Assembly: GCA_903813345.2 (NCBI GenBank) | Contig: CAIIXF020000011.1 | Coordinates: forward strand, 10,948,842 to 11,012,841 | Reading direction: 5' to 3' | DNA: 64,000 bases | Origin: Owenia fusiformis | Lineage: Eukaryota > Annelida > Polychaeta > Sabellida > Oweniidae | Notes under the pieces: model-generated | Seen by the model: the letters and a program-made list of their open reading frames with translations, nothing else | Databases searched by the model: none | What the model was told of the DNA's origin: nothing | In this document: positions 1-13,400 of the stretch, one piece after another | Numbering within the stretch: the stretch's first letter is position 1 | Layout: every line of letters begins with the position of its first letter | Program-made: the position numbers and the translations under genes

Positions 1-59
1 AAAATATTTTAAAAGGTCTTCTAGGATATTTTCTGAACTGATACGCTTCTAAGATATGA

Positions 60-890
60 GGTCTATTAAACAAGAACACATGTGTACAACACATGTCCCC
101 ACCATATGGGTGATCCAGTATACTGCAAATTTTTCATCCTGAAAGCCAAACACTTATCAGTTGAAAAGACAAGATTTTAAGACAAAAATACATGTGGCCC
201 CCATAACATTTTCTCGGACTGCCCAAAAAGTAGTTTGAGATTTTCATACAAAGAATCATTCCTGAAAATTTGAAATCGATCTGGCAACTGGTTCTCCAGG
301 AAACGTGAAGACAAGAATTTACAGAGAAGATTAAAGGATGGAAAATCCAAAATGACCACCTTAAAATTTAACCAGAATGCGAAAAAACTAATCAGTTCAA
401 GATTTTACAGACAAAATTTTAGAATGGAAAAATCCAAAATGGCAAACAATAAAAAAGTAGTTATGAGCTTTTGCTTATTTCTCTTCCCAAAATTATCGGA
501 TACAATTACTGTTAACAGTAATGTAGGCTTTTAAAACACACCTGAAATTATTCATTTAGCTACTGAATAGTTAAACTATGAAAACTCAAAAACACCATTC
601 TAATATGATACAAAGTATTATCACTTGTAACCTTTTCGTAAGACATTCAAAATTGGTGCCATGATGTCCAAAACCTATTAAGATGTAGGATGACGTGAGT
701 TGAACAAGATTTTAAAATTCTAAAAGTAGCTTTGAAGCTGTTTTCTTCAAGTTTGCAGACAAAGATTTTAGCATTTTTATTCAAAATGACAGACAGGAAG
801 TAATAATCGAGTTAAAACTTTTTCTACTGCATCTGTAAGTACTCATAAGGTATCCCTGGTAATTAGAAGGTGATATCTTTAGCGGTTATG
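60..890. repeat. Interspersed repeat, copy 1
   Basis: It holds the same phrases as the copy at 13230-14735 (CAAAATGGC after GGAAAATCC, ACCCAGAATGC, GATTTTCATAC). It starts near ATGTCCCCACCATATGGG and stops near TTTAGCGGTTATG. It lacks the GGACGGAC-rich end seen in the longer copy. No gene was seen in this stretch. Confidence 0.6.
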
Positions 891-1178
891 TTGATAGATT
901 GAACATTCAGAATTGAGAATTATTTTAAATATTCTGTTCTTTCAGAATATATAAAATAATTTTCTCTACAAGCAATGAGAGCATTTCCATGCTGTTACGA
1001 TCTAATGTTAACCATTTTAATTTTAAAGGTACATACAACATCATTTAAAACATAATGTTAATTCAAAATAGTATACACAACTGGTAGGTAAACTTGATAT
1101 CAGAGTGCTGGAATAAATTTCCATTTCTTGACAAAAACTAGCATGAGTAAATGTATAATTGCAAATAGAAATATTTAC

Positions 1179-1439
1179 TTGTATATATCCCTGTTATTTT
1201 CTGTTCTTCACTTTCCATAGATCCAATCTTTGCCTTCACAGTGATATCATATGCTGTTCCAGCAGTCAATCCAGTAATAGTCACTCTCCTGTTGTCCATA
1301 TCAACTGCCCCCACTGTTCCACCTGTACATGTTACCACATAAGACTCAACATGTCCAGTTTGTACTCCCCAGTTTACAACAAGTGAGTTTATAGTTCTTG
1401 ATTCTTCTGGTACTGTTATATCCCCAGGTTTGGCAGGAG
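1179..1439 (-). CDS. FN3 domain exon 6 (tandem copy)
   Basis: 261 nt, phase 1-1, one codon shorter than its sisters in the glycine run. It is the most divergent of the four (GAVDMDNRRVTITGLTAGTA). No further exon was recognised between it and the left edge, so the C-terminal part of the protein lies outside the window. Confidence 0.75.
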
Positions 1440-4400
1440 CTGAAAATTATTATAAAAAATCAACACATGCCTCATCAAACAAATATTTCAATTTATGATG
1501 TAGTTTAGAAGACTTAAGCTCAAAATAATAGATCAAGTCTATCTGGAAAGGTTTAACATCTAAAGTCTATCTGGAAAGCTTAATAATATCTAAAGCATGA
1601 GTCTTATGTTAATAGATTGAACATTCAGAATTGAAAATTATTTTAAATATTCTGTTCTTTCAGAATATACAAAATAATTTCTCTACAAGCAATGAGAGCA
1701 TTTTGTCATGCTGTTACGATCTAATGTTAACCATTTTAATTTTAAAGGTACATACAACATCATTTAAAACATAATGTTAATTCAAAATAGTATACACAAT
1801 ACTGGTAGTGTACTTGATATCAGAGTGCTGGAATTAATTTCCATTTCATGACAAAAATTATCATGTGTACATGTATAATAGAAATATTTACTTGTATATA
1901 TCCCTGTTATTTTCTGTTCTTCACTTTCCATAGATCCAATCTTTGCCTTCACAGTGATATCATATGCTGTTCCAGGAGACAAGCCAGTAATAGCCACTCT
2001 CCTGTTTTCCTTGTCAACTGTCCCTACTGCACCACCACCTGTACATGTTACCACATAAGACTCAACATGTCCAGTTTGTACTCCCCAGTTTACAACAAGT
2101 GAGTTTATAGTTCTTGATTCTTCAGGTACTGTTATATCCCCAGGTTTGGCGGGAGCTGAAAATTATTATAAAAAATCAACACATGCCTCATCAAACAAAT
2201 ATTTCAATTTATGATGTAGTTTAGAAGACTTTAGCTCAAAATAATAGATCAAGTCTATCTGGAAAGGTTTAACATCTAAAGTCTATCTGGAAAGCTTAAT
2301 AATATCTAAAGCATGAGTCTTATGTTAATAGATTGAACATTCAGAATTGAAAATTATTTTAAATATTCTGTTCTTTCAGAATATATAAAATAATTTCTCT
2401 ACAAGCAATGAGAGTATTTTGTCATGCTGTTACGATCTAATGTTAACCATTTTAATTTTAAAGGTACATACAACATCATTTAAAACATAATGTTAATTCA
2501 AAATAGTATACACAATACTGGTAGTGTACTTCATATCAGAGTGCTGGAATTAATTTCCATTTCATGACAAAAATTATCATGTGTACATGTATAATAGAAA
2601 TATTTACCTGTATATATCCCTGTTATTTTCTGTTCTTCACTTTCCATAGATCCAATCTTTGCCTTCACAGTGATATCATATGCTGTTCCAGGAGACAAGC
2701 CAGTAATAGTCACTCTCCTGTTTTCCTTGTCAACTGTCCCTACTGCACCACCACCTGTACATGTTACCACATAAGACTCAACATGTCCAGTTTGTACTCC
2801 CCAGTTTACAACAAGTGAGTTTATAGTTCTTGATTCTTCAGGTACTGTTATATCCCCAGGTTTGGCGGGAGCTAAAAATAATTAAAAAAAAATCAACATG
2901 TGTCTCATCAAACAAATATTTCAATTTATGATGTAGTTTAGAAGACTAGCTCAAAATAATAGACCAAGTCTATCTGGAAAGGTTTAACATCTAAAGCATG
3001 ATACATTGGTAGGTCTTATGTTGATAGATTTAACATTCAGAATTGAGAATTGTTTTAAATATCCTGCTCTTTCAGAATATTTAAAATAATTTTCTCTACA
3101 AGCAATGTGAGCATAATGTCATGCTGTTACGATCTAATATTAACCAGTTTAATTTTAAAGATACATACAACATCATTTAAAACATAATGTTAATTCAAAA
3201 TAGTATACACAACTGGTACGTAAACTTGATATCAGAGTGCTGGAATAAATTTCCATTTCTTGACAAAAACTAGCATGAGTAAATGTATAATTGCAAATAG
3301 AAATATTTACTTGTATATATCCCTGTTATTTTCTGTTCTTCACTTTCCATAGATCCAATCTTTGCCTTCACAGTGATATCATATGCTGTTCCAGGAGACA
3401 AGCCAGTAATAGTCACTCTCCTGTTTTCCTTGTCAACTGTCCCTACTGCACCACCACCTGTACATGTTACCACATAAGACTCAACATGTCCAATTTGTAC
3501 TCCCCAGTTTACAACAAGTGAGTTTATAGTTCTTGATTCTTCAGGTACTGTTATATCCCCAGGTTTGGCGGGAACTGAAAATAAAAAAAATCAACATTAT
3601 CTAATAAAAACTCAAAATATATCACAAACTATAGAATACAATGTACCTGGGTATTTATTCATAATTGGTTGGTATTCAGTGATTACAATTGGTGAAATTG
3701 ACAGAATGTCTATTGCAATTAAGGTCGCAAACAAGGACTTAAATGAACTTCCCTTTTACATCATCATCATTAATTGATTAATATCAAAATGATGATAAAT
3801 GTTCCTCTGATCTACAAGAGTCCATCAATAAGTTCTGTAAAAAAGGTATAAATTAAAGGTTTCTCCTTCAGTGGTACAGGCTAATATTTGTGAAGTTTAA
3901 AATTAGTTTTCTTTTGACTAACTGTGTACTCCATTGCAAGGTTGTTTAATTCTACAAATGGCTGTTTCATTTAATGCTTTAGGAACTGCATTGAGGTGAA
4001 CAAACAGTTCGGTGTACGATAAAACCAGAGGTGTACCAGGTCATTCAAAAAGTTCGCAGGAAAATGACCTCATTTCAATGATTTTTGATATTTTCTCATG
4101 AAATCTTCACATAATGTGTAAAAAATATGTTCTTATTGATTCCTGAAATATCAGCATCTCTGATTCGAGGCGGGGCACTTTATACACAACACTACCATTA
4201 CAGAAAACTATCAAATAAAGGATCCCTATGTTTTATTTGTTCTTATTTAAATTATGAATGTACTGAGGGAGAATTGATGTTCATAATTTTCATTGACATT
4301 TCTGGGATCCTGCTAGTCCATGCTGTACCAGAAAGCCATGAAATCAACAAAGAGTATTATGCTATGGTAAATTAATAAAACTTAACCATTAAGCCTAACT

Positions 4401-7400
4401 CTTAATTTTATCTAAATCTAATTCACTCGATTATCGTATGGATATGTATTTCTGCTGACGTTTTAACACCACAACACATATACTGCACATTTTTCATCCT
4501 GAACACCTAACACTAATCAGTTGAACAGACTTACAAGATTTTCATACTAAGAATCATCCCTCAAAATTTAAAATTGATCCCTCAAACAGTTAACCTGAAA
4601 ATGCAGACAAGACTTTACAGACACAATTTTAGTACGGAAAATCCAAAATGGCTGCCTCAACATTTACCCAGAATGCCAAAAAACTAATTACTTCTAGATT
4701 TTTATATTATAAATCATTCCTTAAAATTTGAAATCGATCCGTCAAACTGGTATCCTGAAAATGGGTAGACAAGTCTTCACAGACACGATTTTAGGACGGA
4801 AAAGCCAGAATGGCCAATTCAAAATTAACGCAGAATGACGAAAAAGTAATAAATTCTAGATTTTCATGCTAAAAATCATCCCTGAAATTTTGAAATCGAT
4901 TTCTAAAACAGTTAATTTGAAATGCATAGACAAGACTTTGCAGACAAGATTTTAGAATGGAAATCCTAAATTGCCACCTTAAAATTTACCCAGAATGCCC
5001 AAAAATGAGTCAGTTATAGATTCTCATACTAAGAACCATTCCTGAAATTGATCCATCCCCAAACAAAAATGAATTCAAGTTTACATCCAATTTACACTCA
5101 GTTTACACTTATTTACACCAGACCTTGGTATATACTTCGATGTTAACTTTACCTCAAGTAAATAGGTATTTACTAGCAGAAAGTAAACACTGATTTACTA
5201 GGTGTTAACTTGACTTAGAATTTGTTAAAAGTGAAAACTGGGTGTAAATTAGACTCAGAAAATCAAATATTGGTCAAGGTGTAAACTAAGAGTATACTTG
5301 ACTGAATCCTAATTCCAAAACGAGGCTCATGCAGCCTCTCTTTCCTGTATTGATGTTGAACAAAAATGACTTAAAACAGGAATCCTATCAACAGAGGTTT
5401 TAAAGCAAATGGTCTAAAAATGAATTTCGCATGACAAAAATGGTGGCCATTTTGAAAATAGGTGAGCTTTTGAAAATGAAATCAATGTTAACTAAAATGG
5501 CTGAAAATAAAAAAATGGATATAATTTTTTGCTGTTTTTTTTGTAACAAAAAAAATACAAAAATACAACTGATACGACGTCAGATACTGTACATCACGGC
5601 GTAACAGTGTAATTGTTCATTTTACCGACAAAATGCAAAGATTAACACGATAAATATGCGCAATGTAGTAAGGGGTATATTTAAAAGAACATGCTGAAAC
5701 ATTGGAAAGTTTTGAATGTTTATCCCTTAATTAGAAATATTTGAACTCAAAAAATGAAACGTAATTTTGTGAATTTTTCACATGGCTTCACTTCATATTT
5801 CTTTCAATTTATACTTCTTACAGACTGAATTTTAATCGAAATGATATAGTTTTTTGATGAAAATATAGAATATGATATGCCTTTCAGGAATCAAAAAATA
5901 ATAATTCACCTTTCAAACGATTTAATGTTTAATTGATCAAAATATATATCTTGTTGGTACGAAATTCTGCCTGTCGACACTTTTTTGCATAAATATAAGC
6001 GTTAATTTAGCATTGTTATATTATGACATCATTACACATAATCTGTTTGTCTTTTCCAAAATGGTGAATTTAAATATTGTGAAAATTTGAGAAAGATCCG
6101 TTGGGAAATGAAAAAGTTATCTTCATTTTTCGTTTAAAATTAAAATCACTTTTCTTCAAAATGTTACAGTCGACACCCGGTTTTAGCATAGAAAGTCGCA
6201 TAATATGGCTTGCGTGATTCTCATTTAAAAAGTGCCAAAATCAGTTATTTGGAATTCTGATAGGCAAAATATTTCATGGACATACGTGTTCAACTGATGA
6301 CGAAAAATTGTAGAAAAATATGATTTTGCTGTCGAGATATTGCAGTTTTAAAAGTAAGTATGCATTAAAAATGCAGTAAAATGCCGCGATGTACAGTATC
6401 TGACGTCGTATCAACTACACTTTAGAGTGACATGGGTTTTTACAATGCAGCACACCTGAAAAGACCATGTGCAGTATGGCAAGTGATTTTAGACGGTCAT
6501 ATCTTTCACCATGAGTACTTTCTGGGCATAAATACAGTGTTTTTTATTAAAACAGTATGTTTTCTTTCAAGTGAAGTCCCCATGATGATAAAAATATCAA
6601 TCGAACAATTTGAAATTTTTTTAATATGGACCCCTTCAACATATTTTTCAAAATATTGAACCTATTTACTCAAAAGATGATCTCCCTTTTCTGATTTTTA
6701 TTGCATGAAAAGATTATTCAACAAGAGGTCTAATACATCTTCAAAAACAGAATGGTATTGAAAGTCTAGTTTTGAAGATATCAATTTCCGATGACCAAAT
6801 AGGATAATACAGAGTGGTCAAAAAACGGCAACCCTGTTTTTTCCCCATATCTTCGTCATTTTAAGGAATGTCAGCCTGGTATTTGACACACATGAACATC
6901 ATTCAATTTCGTACTAGACTACTTTATTTCATAAACATCAGATTGATAGTCTCAATATTACAGGACTTATAACAACATGCCCCAGTTGGCCAACATAGTG
7001 CTGTTGGCAAACCTGCACACATTTTCCAAAGTTGTCAAAGATCTAACTGGATTTCTCATCAAGTACACAGGCAAATTGCATCGGGCCCTGTACGAGCTCG
7101 TACGAGCCTCAAAAATTACTAGTCATTACGGGCAAAAAGGAGCAACATCCTCGTACGGGCTCGTACGAAGCTCCTTTTCGAGGCCCGTGAGAGCTTGTAT
7201 GATGCCCGGTACGATGCTCGTAATTGTTGTTTCCGAAGCCCGTACAAGCATGTACGAGGCTCGCAATTTCGAGGCCCATACGAGCTCGTACGAGGCCCGT
7301 TATCGAACTCCGAACAAAAAAATTAATTGCTGTCATGCTACATGCACGAATTCCATATTTTGTCCAGAGCATGTTTATTCATTTTATAATGATGTTTTTA

Positions 7401-10400
7401 TTCACACATTCGATAACAATAACATTTATATACATCGCATTTCAACTCATCCTAATAAAGCACGCAAATGTTTTTATATGCATTTGCTTCACTTGTAGAG
7501 AAATATGGTGTCTCCTATTGGTAACCCTCCTGTTTGTTTTGTTTTCTAGCTATTATACTGTTTATCATGTTGATACAGACATGCGATCTTGAAATTATTG
7601 AAGACATATTAATTCATAATTGGATATAATTGAATTGTCATTTCTCATATATGCTGTATTTTATTTCATCGATCAAAAAGAATTCATCAAAATAAACGAG
7701 CAATTACGAGCCCCGTACGAGCAAGTACAGTGCTTGAAAATTACGAGCCATTACGGGCCTTGTTACGGGCATTGCACAGGCAAGTACAAGGCTCGAAAAT
7801 TATGAGCTATTACGGGCCTCGTAACAGGCACCGTACGAGCAAGTACGGAGATCGAAAATTATGATTTATTACGGGGCTCGATACGGGCACCGTACGGTCA
7901 AGTACGGGGGTCGAGAATTACGAGCTATTACAGGCCTTGTAATCACAAGCTCTTACGAGGCTCGAAAATTACAAGCAATTACGAGACTCGTAACGAGGCC
8001 CGTACGAGGTTGTACAGGGTCTGTTGACACAACGAGCTCCGTCCGGGCGTGTACGGGGTCCGATGTAATTTGCCTGTGTATGGCCTGAATGACACATGTG
8101 ATCTCACTTTTGAGGTCTAAAGTTGTTCTGCTGTTATTCTCCTATACTCTATATTTGAGATATCCTCACTGGGGTATATCTGGGCTATGGAGCGCCAATT
8201 CATTATCTGTCGTCCTGCTGATAATGTGGTCATTGAAGTGGTCCCAAAGCCATTCTAGTGCATCATTGGCTGTATTGGGCATGCCTCTGTTGTGTTAGAA
8301 AAACCGTTGCTACTTAATATTTATCCCCTTGAGTTTACCTACCCCCCTTACCAAAACTTCCTGAGAATCAAAATATAGCATTCGATGTTGACAGTTATTG
8401 CATTTTTGCTGGCATCTTCAAAGGTACAGGATCCCATCCCTATGTGCCTAGTATACACTAAACTGTGCATCTGTCTGTGTGAATGTGCCTCTCCACTACT
8501 TCATCAAATGCTTGGCTCCCCATGAAAACATACTTGTTAGAGATTACCAGATTATCAAGTTGGAAATAGAGTTCATCCGAATACCAGACCAGTTCAGACA
8601 GTCCAAAAGTAGCCATTCTGGGGTATGTCGTTTAAAATGCTGTGATATTGTGACTATCAGTCTGATGGTCATTAAATATGGTGGCCTGGTAGGCAATTTA
8701 ATGATGTACAAATGTGCCAAATATCAGGGAGTAATTCCATCAAACAATAAAGATATGAGGAAAAATTAGCCGTTTCTTTGACCACCCTGTATGATTACCA
8801 TATATAACCATACCATGTGGGATTAAGAAGTTTGCAATATAGGATTAATCCCAGCCAACTTACTTGTATACTCTTTCTTGCCATATGGCAGGCTCTGAAG
8901 TTCATTACTAACAGCTTTGATGGTGATGGTGTATTCTGTTCCAGCTGTCAGGCCTTCAATATCTGCCGTGACACCATCTATATTTTTTACTTGCCCCCCT
9001 GAACAATTAACTTTATAGCTTTCAACCGTGCCTTCACTTGGGGCATCCCAAGCAATCTTCATGCTGGTAGTAGTGTCTCTTGCAGTGACTCGCAAATTAC
9101 GTGGTGATGCAGGGTCTGAAATAATAGTTGCATTCATGCAGTAACTACTTACTTTACTGCTTTACTCTATAAGAATTTAAGTGATGGAACTTTCAATGCA
9201 TTGACAAATGATGCTTAACTATGTTTGTATGAAACATTGAATTTCTAGAGCTAGGGACTAAAATACTAGGGGTTATTTTAAGTAAATAAATGAATGAACA
9301 AATCAGAACTTGAGCCATCAATGCACAAAAATAATTTCACCTTGACATCAATTTTCAACAATTATGTATTTGTGGACAAAATTACAAAACTACAACATAC
9401 GTGTTTTCCCAGATGTTACTTCTTCAGAACTAAGTCCATTTGAGCCTTTCCTTGCCTGCATAGTTATATTATATTCTACACCTGCTGTGAGTCCAGTTAT
9501 GTTATAAGTTGTTGTTGAGCCCTCAACCTCAGTATTGTCTTTATCATTAGAGTCTGAAGGATTGATTGCTTCCCATTTGATAATGTATTTATCTCCACCA
9601 TTTGCTGGATTAGTCCAGGTCAGTGTGATTATGTTGACAGTTGCAGGATCAGATGTTGCACTTACAATAGTTGGTGGATCTGGATCTGAAAAGAAACATT
9701 CAGGATTTGCAGAATAACCCATGTATATCCTGGATTTTCATTGGCTAATTAATTACCCAGACAATTCTAAACTCCTGCTAATATACCAATCACATGACTA
9801 GTCAATTACATACAAGGGCAAGGTGAGAATCTAGTATATGAAAGTGCCATGAGTATTCAGAGAAAAATAGAATGATATATTTAGTTTAAATTTTTACAGT
9901 TATACAGCATCGCTGTTTATATCTCCATGGTTACAGCAACAAATCAATTTTTGTATGCTTGTCAAGTGGGTAATAAATTACATAAATATATAAACATGCT
10001 ATTTAAAAAACCATAATGCTAAAAAATGAATATGTGTGTGCAGTATATTATTCAATGTGGAATTATATAATATATATATATAGAGGATCTAAAATGTTAG
10101 GAAGTTCTGAAACTCGAACATTTCCTTCATTCATTATGCACTATTTTGAGATATAATTAGTTAAGTATGATGTGGGAAGCACCCTATGATAGATATTTAT
10201 CAGACGGATGCATCAAATTACAAACTGCATCATGTCAACAACAGCTTAGTGTAAGTACTATATTAATTGCCCATTTCATTTCTCTGGAAAGGATGAGTCG
10301 GGGAATATACCCTTTTGGTCCCTCGCTTAAATGTATTTGAAATATAGATTTTATTACTGTCTTAAGATGTGTTTGATCATAATATGCATCTTTCAGAGAG

Positions 10401-13400
10401 TATTGATGCTTAATTAACCCCCTGCTGTGAATCAAATTAGGTAAAAATCATTTTCATGGTGCAATGTTTTTGTTAATGTTTTTTAACATGATGTACAACA
10501 ATATAGTGATACTATATCAGTATGAGTATCATTTTTACTCAATATAAAGAAAATATTAGTATAAATTGCATATTAGTGTCAAAATGACAAGATCAAACAA
10601 GGTTAAGTTTCAAGTATATTATACTGTCAGATAGTTTATGCAGACTCCTTTACCAGACTGCATTGGCAAAAATGGTTCATACAAAGTGACATTTGAGTAG
10701 GATTTGTTGTGATATTTATTGAGATACTACTGTTATTGAAAGTTCCCACAAGCATCAGTCATCTCCACTTTCTGACTATGAAGAGGAGGTGGACGTGTCT
10801 CTAGCATCATATATATGATTCTTGGGAGGGCTCCTCTTTTACAAACATATCCCATTTATCAGGTGACTGGTGCTACATGGGCATTGCAGCATGTACAGTA
10901 CTAGTCATTGATGGGCTCCAGATGGCCCTTGGTCACTGCCATGCTCCACTCAGAAATGATATTTCACACTTCCAGAATGCTGTAATAATGTATGCATGCA
11001 CATGGACAAAACTCTGGGCATATTGGTGGGCCTAAAAGATGGTACTTGCCGTCCTGCTATAAAGGCTCATCAGTGTAATGTACTACTATTAAGCTGATAT
11101 ATAACAGTGTGAGGTTTGGTTAACACTTAACAGTCACCATAACAGTAAACAGTCATACAGTTAACAGTCTTCATAACAGCTAACAGTCTTCATAACAGCT
11201 AACAGTCATCATAACAGTAAACAATCATAACAGTTAGCAGTCTTCACAACAGTGAACAGTCATAACAGTCATCATAACAGCTAACAGTCATCATAACAGT
11301 AGAAGTGATAACAGTTAACAGTCTTCATAACTGTAAAGAGTCATAGCAGTTAACAGTCTTCATAACAGTAAACAGTCATAACAGTTAACAGTCTTCATAA
11401 CTGTAAACAATCATAACAGTTAACAGTCTTTATAACAGGAAACAGTCATCATAACAGCTAACAGTCATCATAACAGTAGAAGTGATAACAGTTAACAGTC
11501 TTCATAACAGTAAACAGTCATAACATTTAACAGTCTTCATAACAGTAGAAGTGATAACAGTTAACAGTCTTCATAACAGTAAACAGTCATAACAGTTAAC
11601 AGTCTTTATAACAGGAAACAGTCATCATAACAGCTAACAGTCATCATAACAGTAGAAGTGATAACAGTTAACAGTCTTCATAACAGTAAACAGTCATAAC
11701 ATTTAACAGTCTTCATAACAGTAAACAGTCATAACAGTTAACAGTCTTCATAACAGTCAACAGTCATAACATTTAACAGTCTTCATAACAGTAAACAGTC
11801 ATAACAGTTAACAGTCTTCATAACAGTAAACAGTCATAACATTTAACAGTCTTCATAACAGTAAACAGTCTAACAGTTAACAGTCATCATAACTGTAAAC
11901 AATCTTAACAGTTAACAGTCATCATAACTGTAAACAGTCATAACAGTTAACAGTCTTCATAACAGTAAACAGTCATAACATTTAACAGTCTTCATAACAG
12001 TAAACAGTCATAACAGTTAACAGTCATCATAACTGTAAGCAATCTTAACAGTTAACAGTCATCATAACTGTAAACAATCATAACAGTTAACAGTCTTTAT
12101 AACAGGAAACAGTCATAACAGTCATCATAACAGCTAACAGTCATCATAACAGTAGAAGTGATAACAGTTAATAGTCATCATAACAGTAAACGGTCACATG
12201 GTATAGCCTGCATAGGCTCTGGTTGCACCTCAAACTGTGTTTCTATAACTGGAGGGTTAGTGAGGGCATTCTCAATTTTCGCCCAACATTTATGAAAAAT
12301 ACAGGAAATACAGGAGTGGTTTCCTTGTTAGTGTTCCATGAGGTTTCCCAAGTATTGATTTACCATTTACTGTCCTATACTGCTCAAGTGCAATCCTTTT
12401 TGATCATAGTGCACATGAAGTGTCTTGTCATGATGAGGCAAATCCAAGATGGCCACCATTTGAAATTATATTTGCACTAGAATTTCACTTTAGTTTTGTT
12501 TTAAACATAGAGCACAAGTCTTTGGTTTGAATTTTTTGCTGACTCTGTTAGTCCAACTTATTACTGACCTAAATGAATAATAAAATTCAAACTGAATGCT
12601 TGTGCTCAACTTTAATTCAGAAGAAATAAATCCCCACTGTACAGCACAACAGAAATAGAAAAATTGGGCATCCTGCTAGTTTTTTAATCATAATCTTTTA
12701 AAAACCTATTGACAAAGTCACAATGAATTATCAACAACTTTCATTTAATACTCTTTCGTTCTAAAATCCAAGAGTTGGAGAATTTACTCACTTATTTTCT
12801 GAAAAATCACTAAAAATAATTTGGCTTCGTTTTTTTTCAGAAAAATATGTGCATACCCTACATTGTAGGTATGGTCTTTGATGCCATATATTTTCATAAT
12901 TTGACTGTCCAAATGGCAAAAAAATATGACATTCATAAGAAAGATAACATATCAAGGTACAATAATAAATGAAGTTTTATGGATTTTGATTTTTTAGAAT
13001 TTTTCCAAAACCCTGTCCAAATCCTGACCCATTCCCCGACTCATCCTTTGATACTTTTCTGACATATTCATCAAAACCTGGTCACTCCATGATATTTCTT
13101 GAACTTTGTGAAGTGGGGTAGGAGCTTATTTGGAGGTGGGCACTAAAACAATGATTATGGTGTATGGACTTGAATGTTTGTATCTTTTTATTTTGATAGG
13201 GAGTCCAATCCATTTCATATTACTACAAGAACACAAATGTGTACAAAATGTCCCCACCAAGTGGTGATCCCGTGAAATGGTTATCCTGAAAATGAGTAGA
13301 CAAGACTTTACCAACACAATTTGAGGACGGAAAATCCAAAGTGGCCACCTTAAAATTTACCCAGAATGCCAAAAATTTAGTCAGTTCTAGATTTTCATAC

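Larger units (their letters stand above)
900..3574 (-). repeat. Four tandem exon+intron units of about 0.7 kb
   Basis: The FN3 exons ending at 1179, 1892, 2608 and 3311 are spaced 713, 716 and 703 bp apart, and the introns between them are also near-identical (for example a shared stretch with GTTACGATCTAATGTTAACC). This is segmental tandem duplication of an exon with its intron. Confidence 0.85.
6810..8789 (-). mobile_element. Degenerate Tc1/mariner-like transposon with CG-rich repeats
   Basis: Ends CAGAGTGGTCAAAAAACGGC and (complement of the right end) CAGGGTGGTCAAAGAAACGG are inverted and flanked by TA, the target of the Tc1/mariner/IS630 group. On the minus strand at about 8110-8290 a broken transposase remnant reads DALEWLWDHFNDHIISR and SPDIPQ, stop, GYLK, then DLKSEITCVI. 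This matches the familiar HF.D..ISR, WPP.SPD.....GYLK and LK..I order of DDE transposases. Frame breaks make it inactive. Two CG-rich palindromic repeat blocks lie inside. Confidence 0.7.

Noticed and set aside
177-359. Small frames in 1-540
   Set aside because: They lie in an interspersed repeat family also present at 4440-5070 and 13230-14735.
1159-3521. Plus-strand frames rich in Cys/Ser opposite the FN3 exons
   Set aside because: Antisense shadows of the four duplicated FN3 exons.
6977-7498. 173-codon plus frame
   Set aside because: It crosses the CG-rich palindromic repeat inside a transposon and has no family features; all frames there are open because of the repeat.
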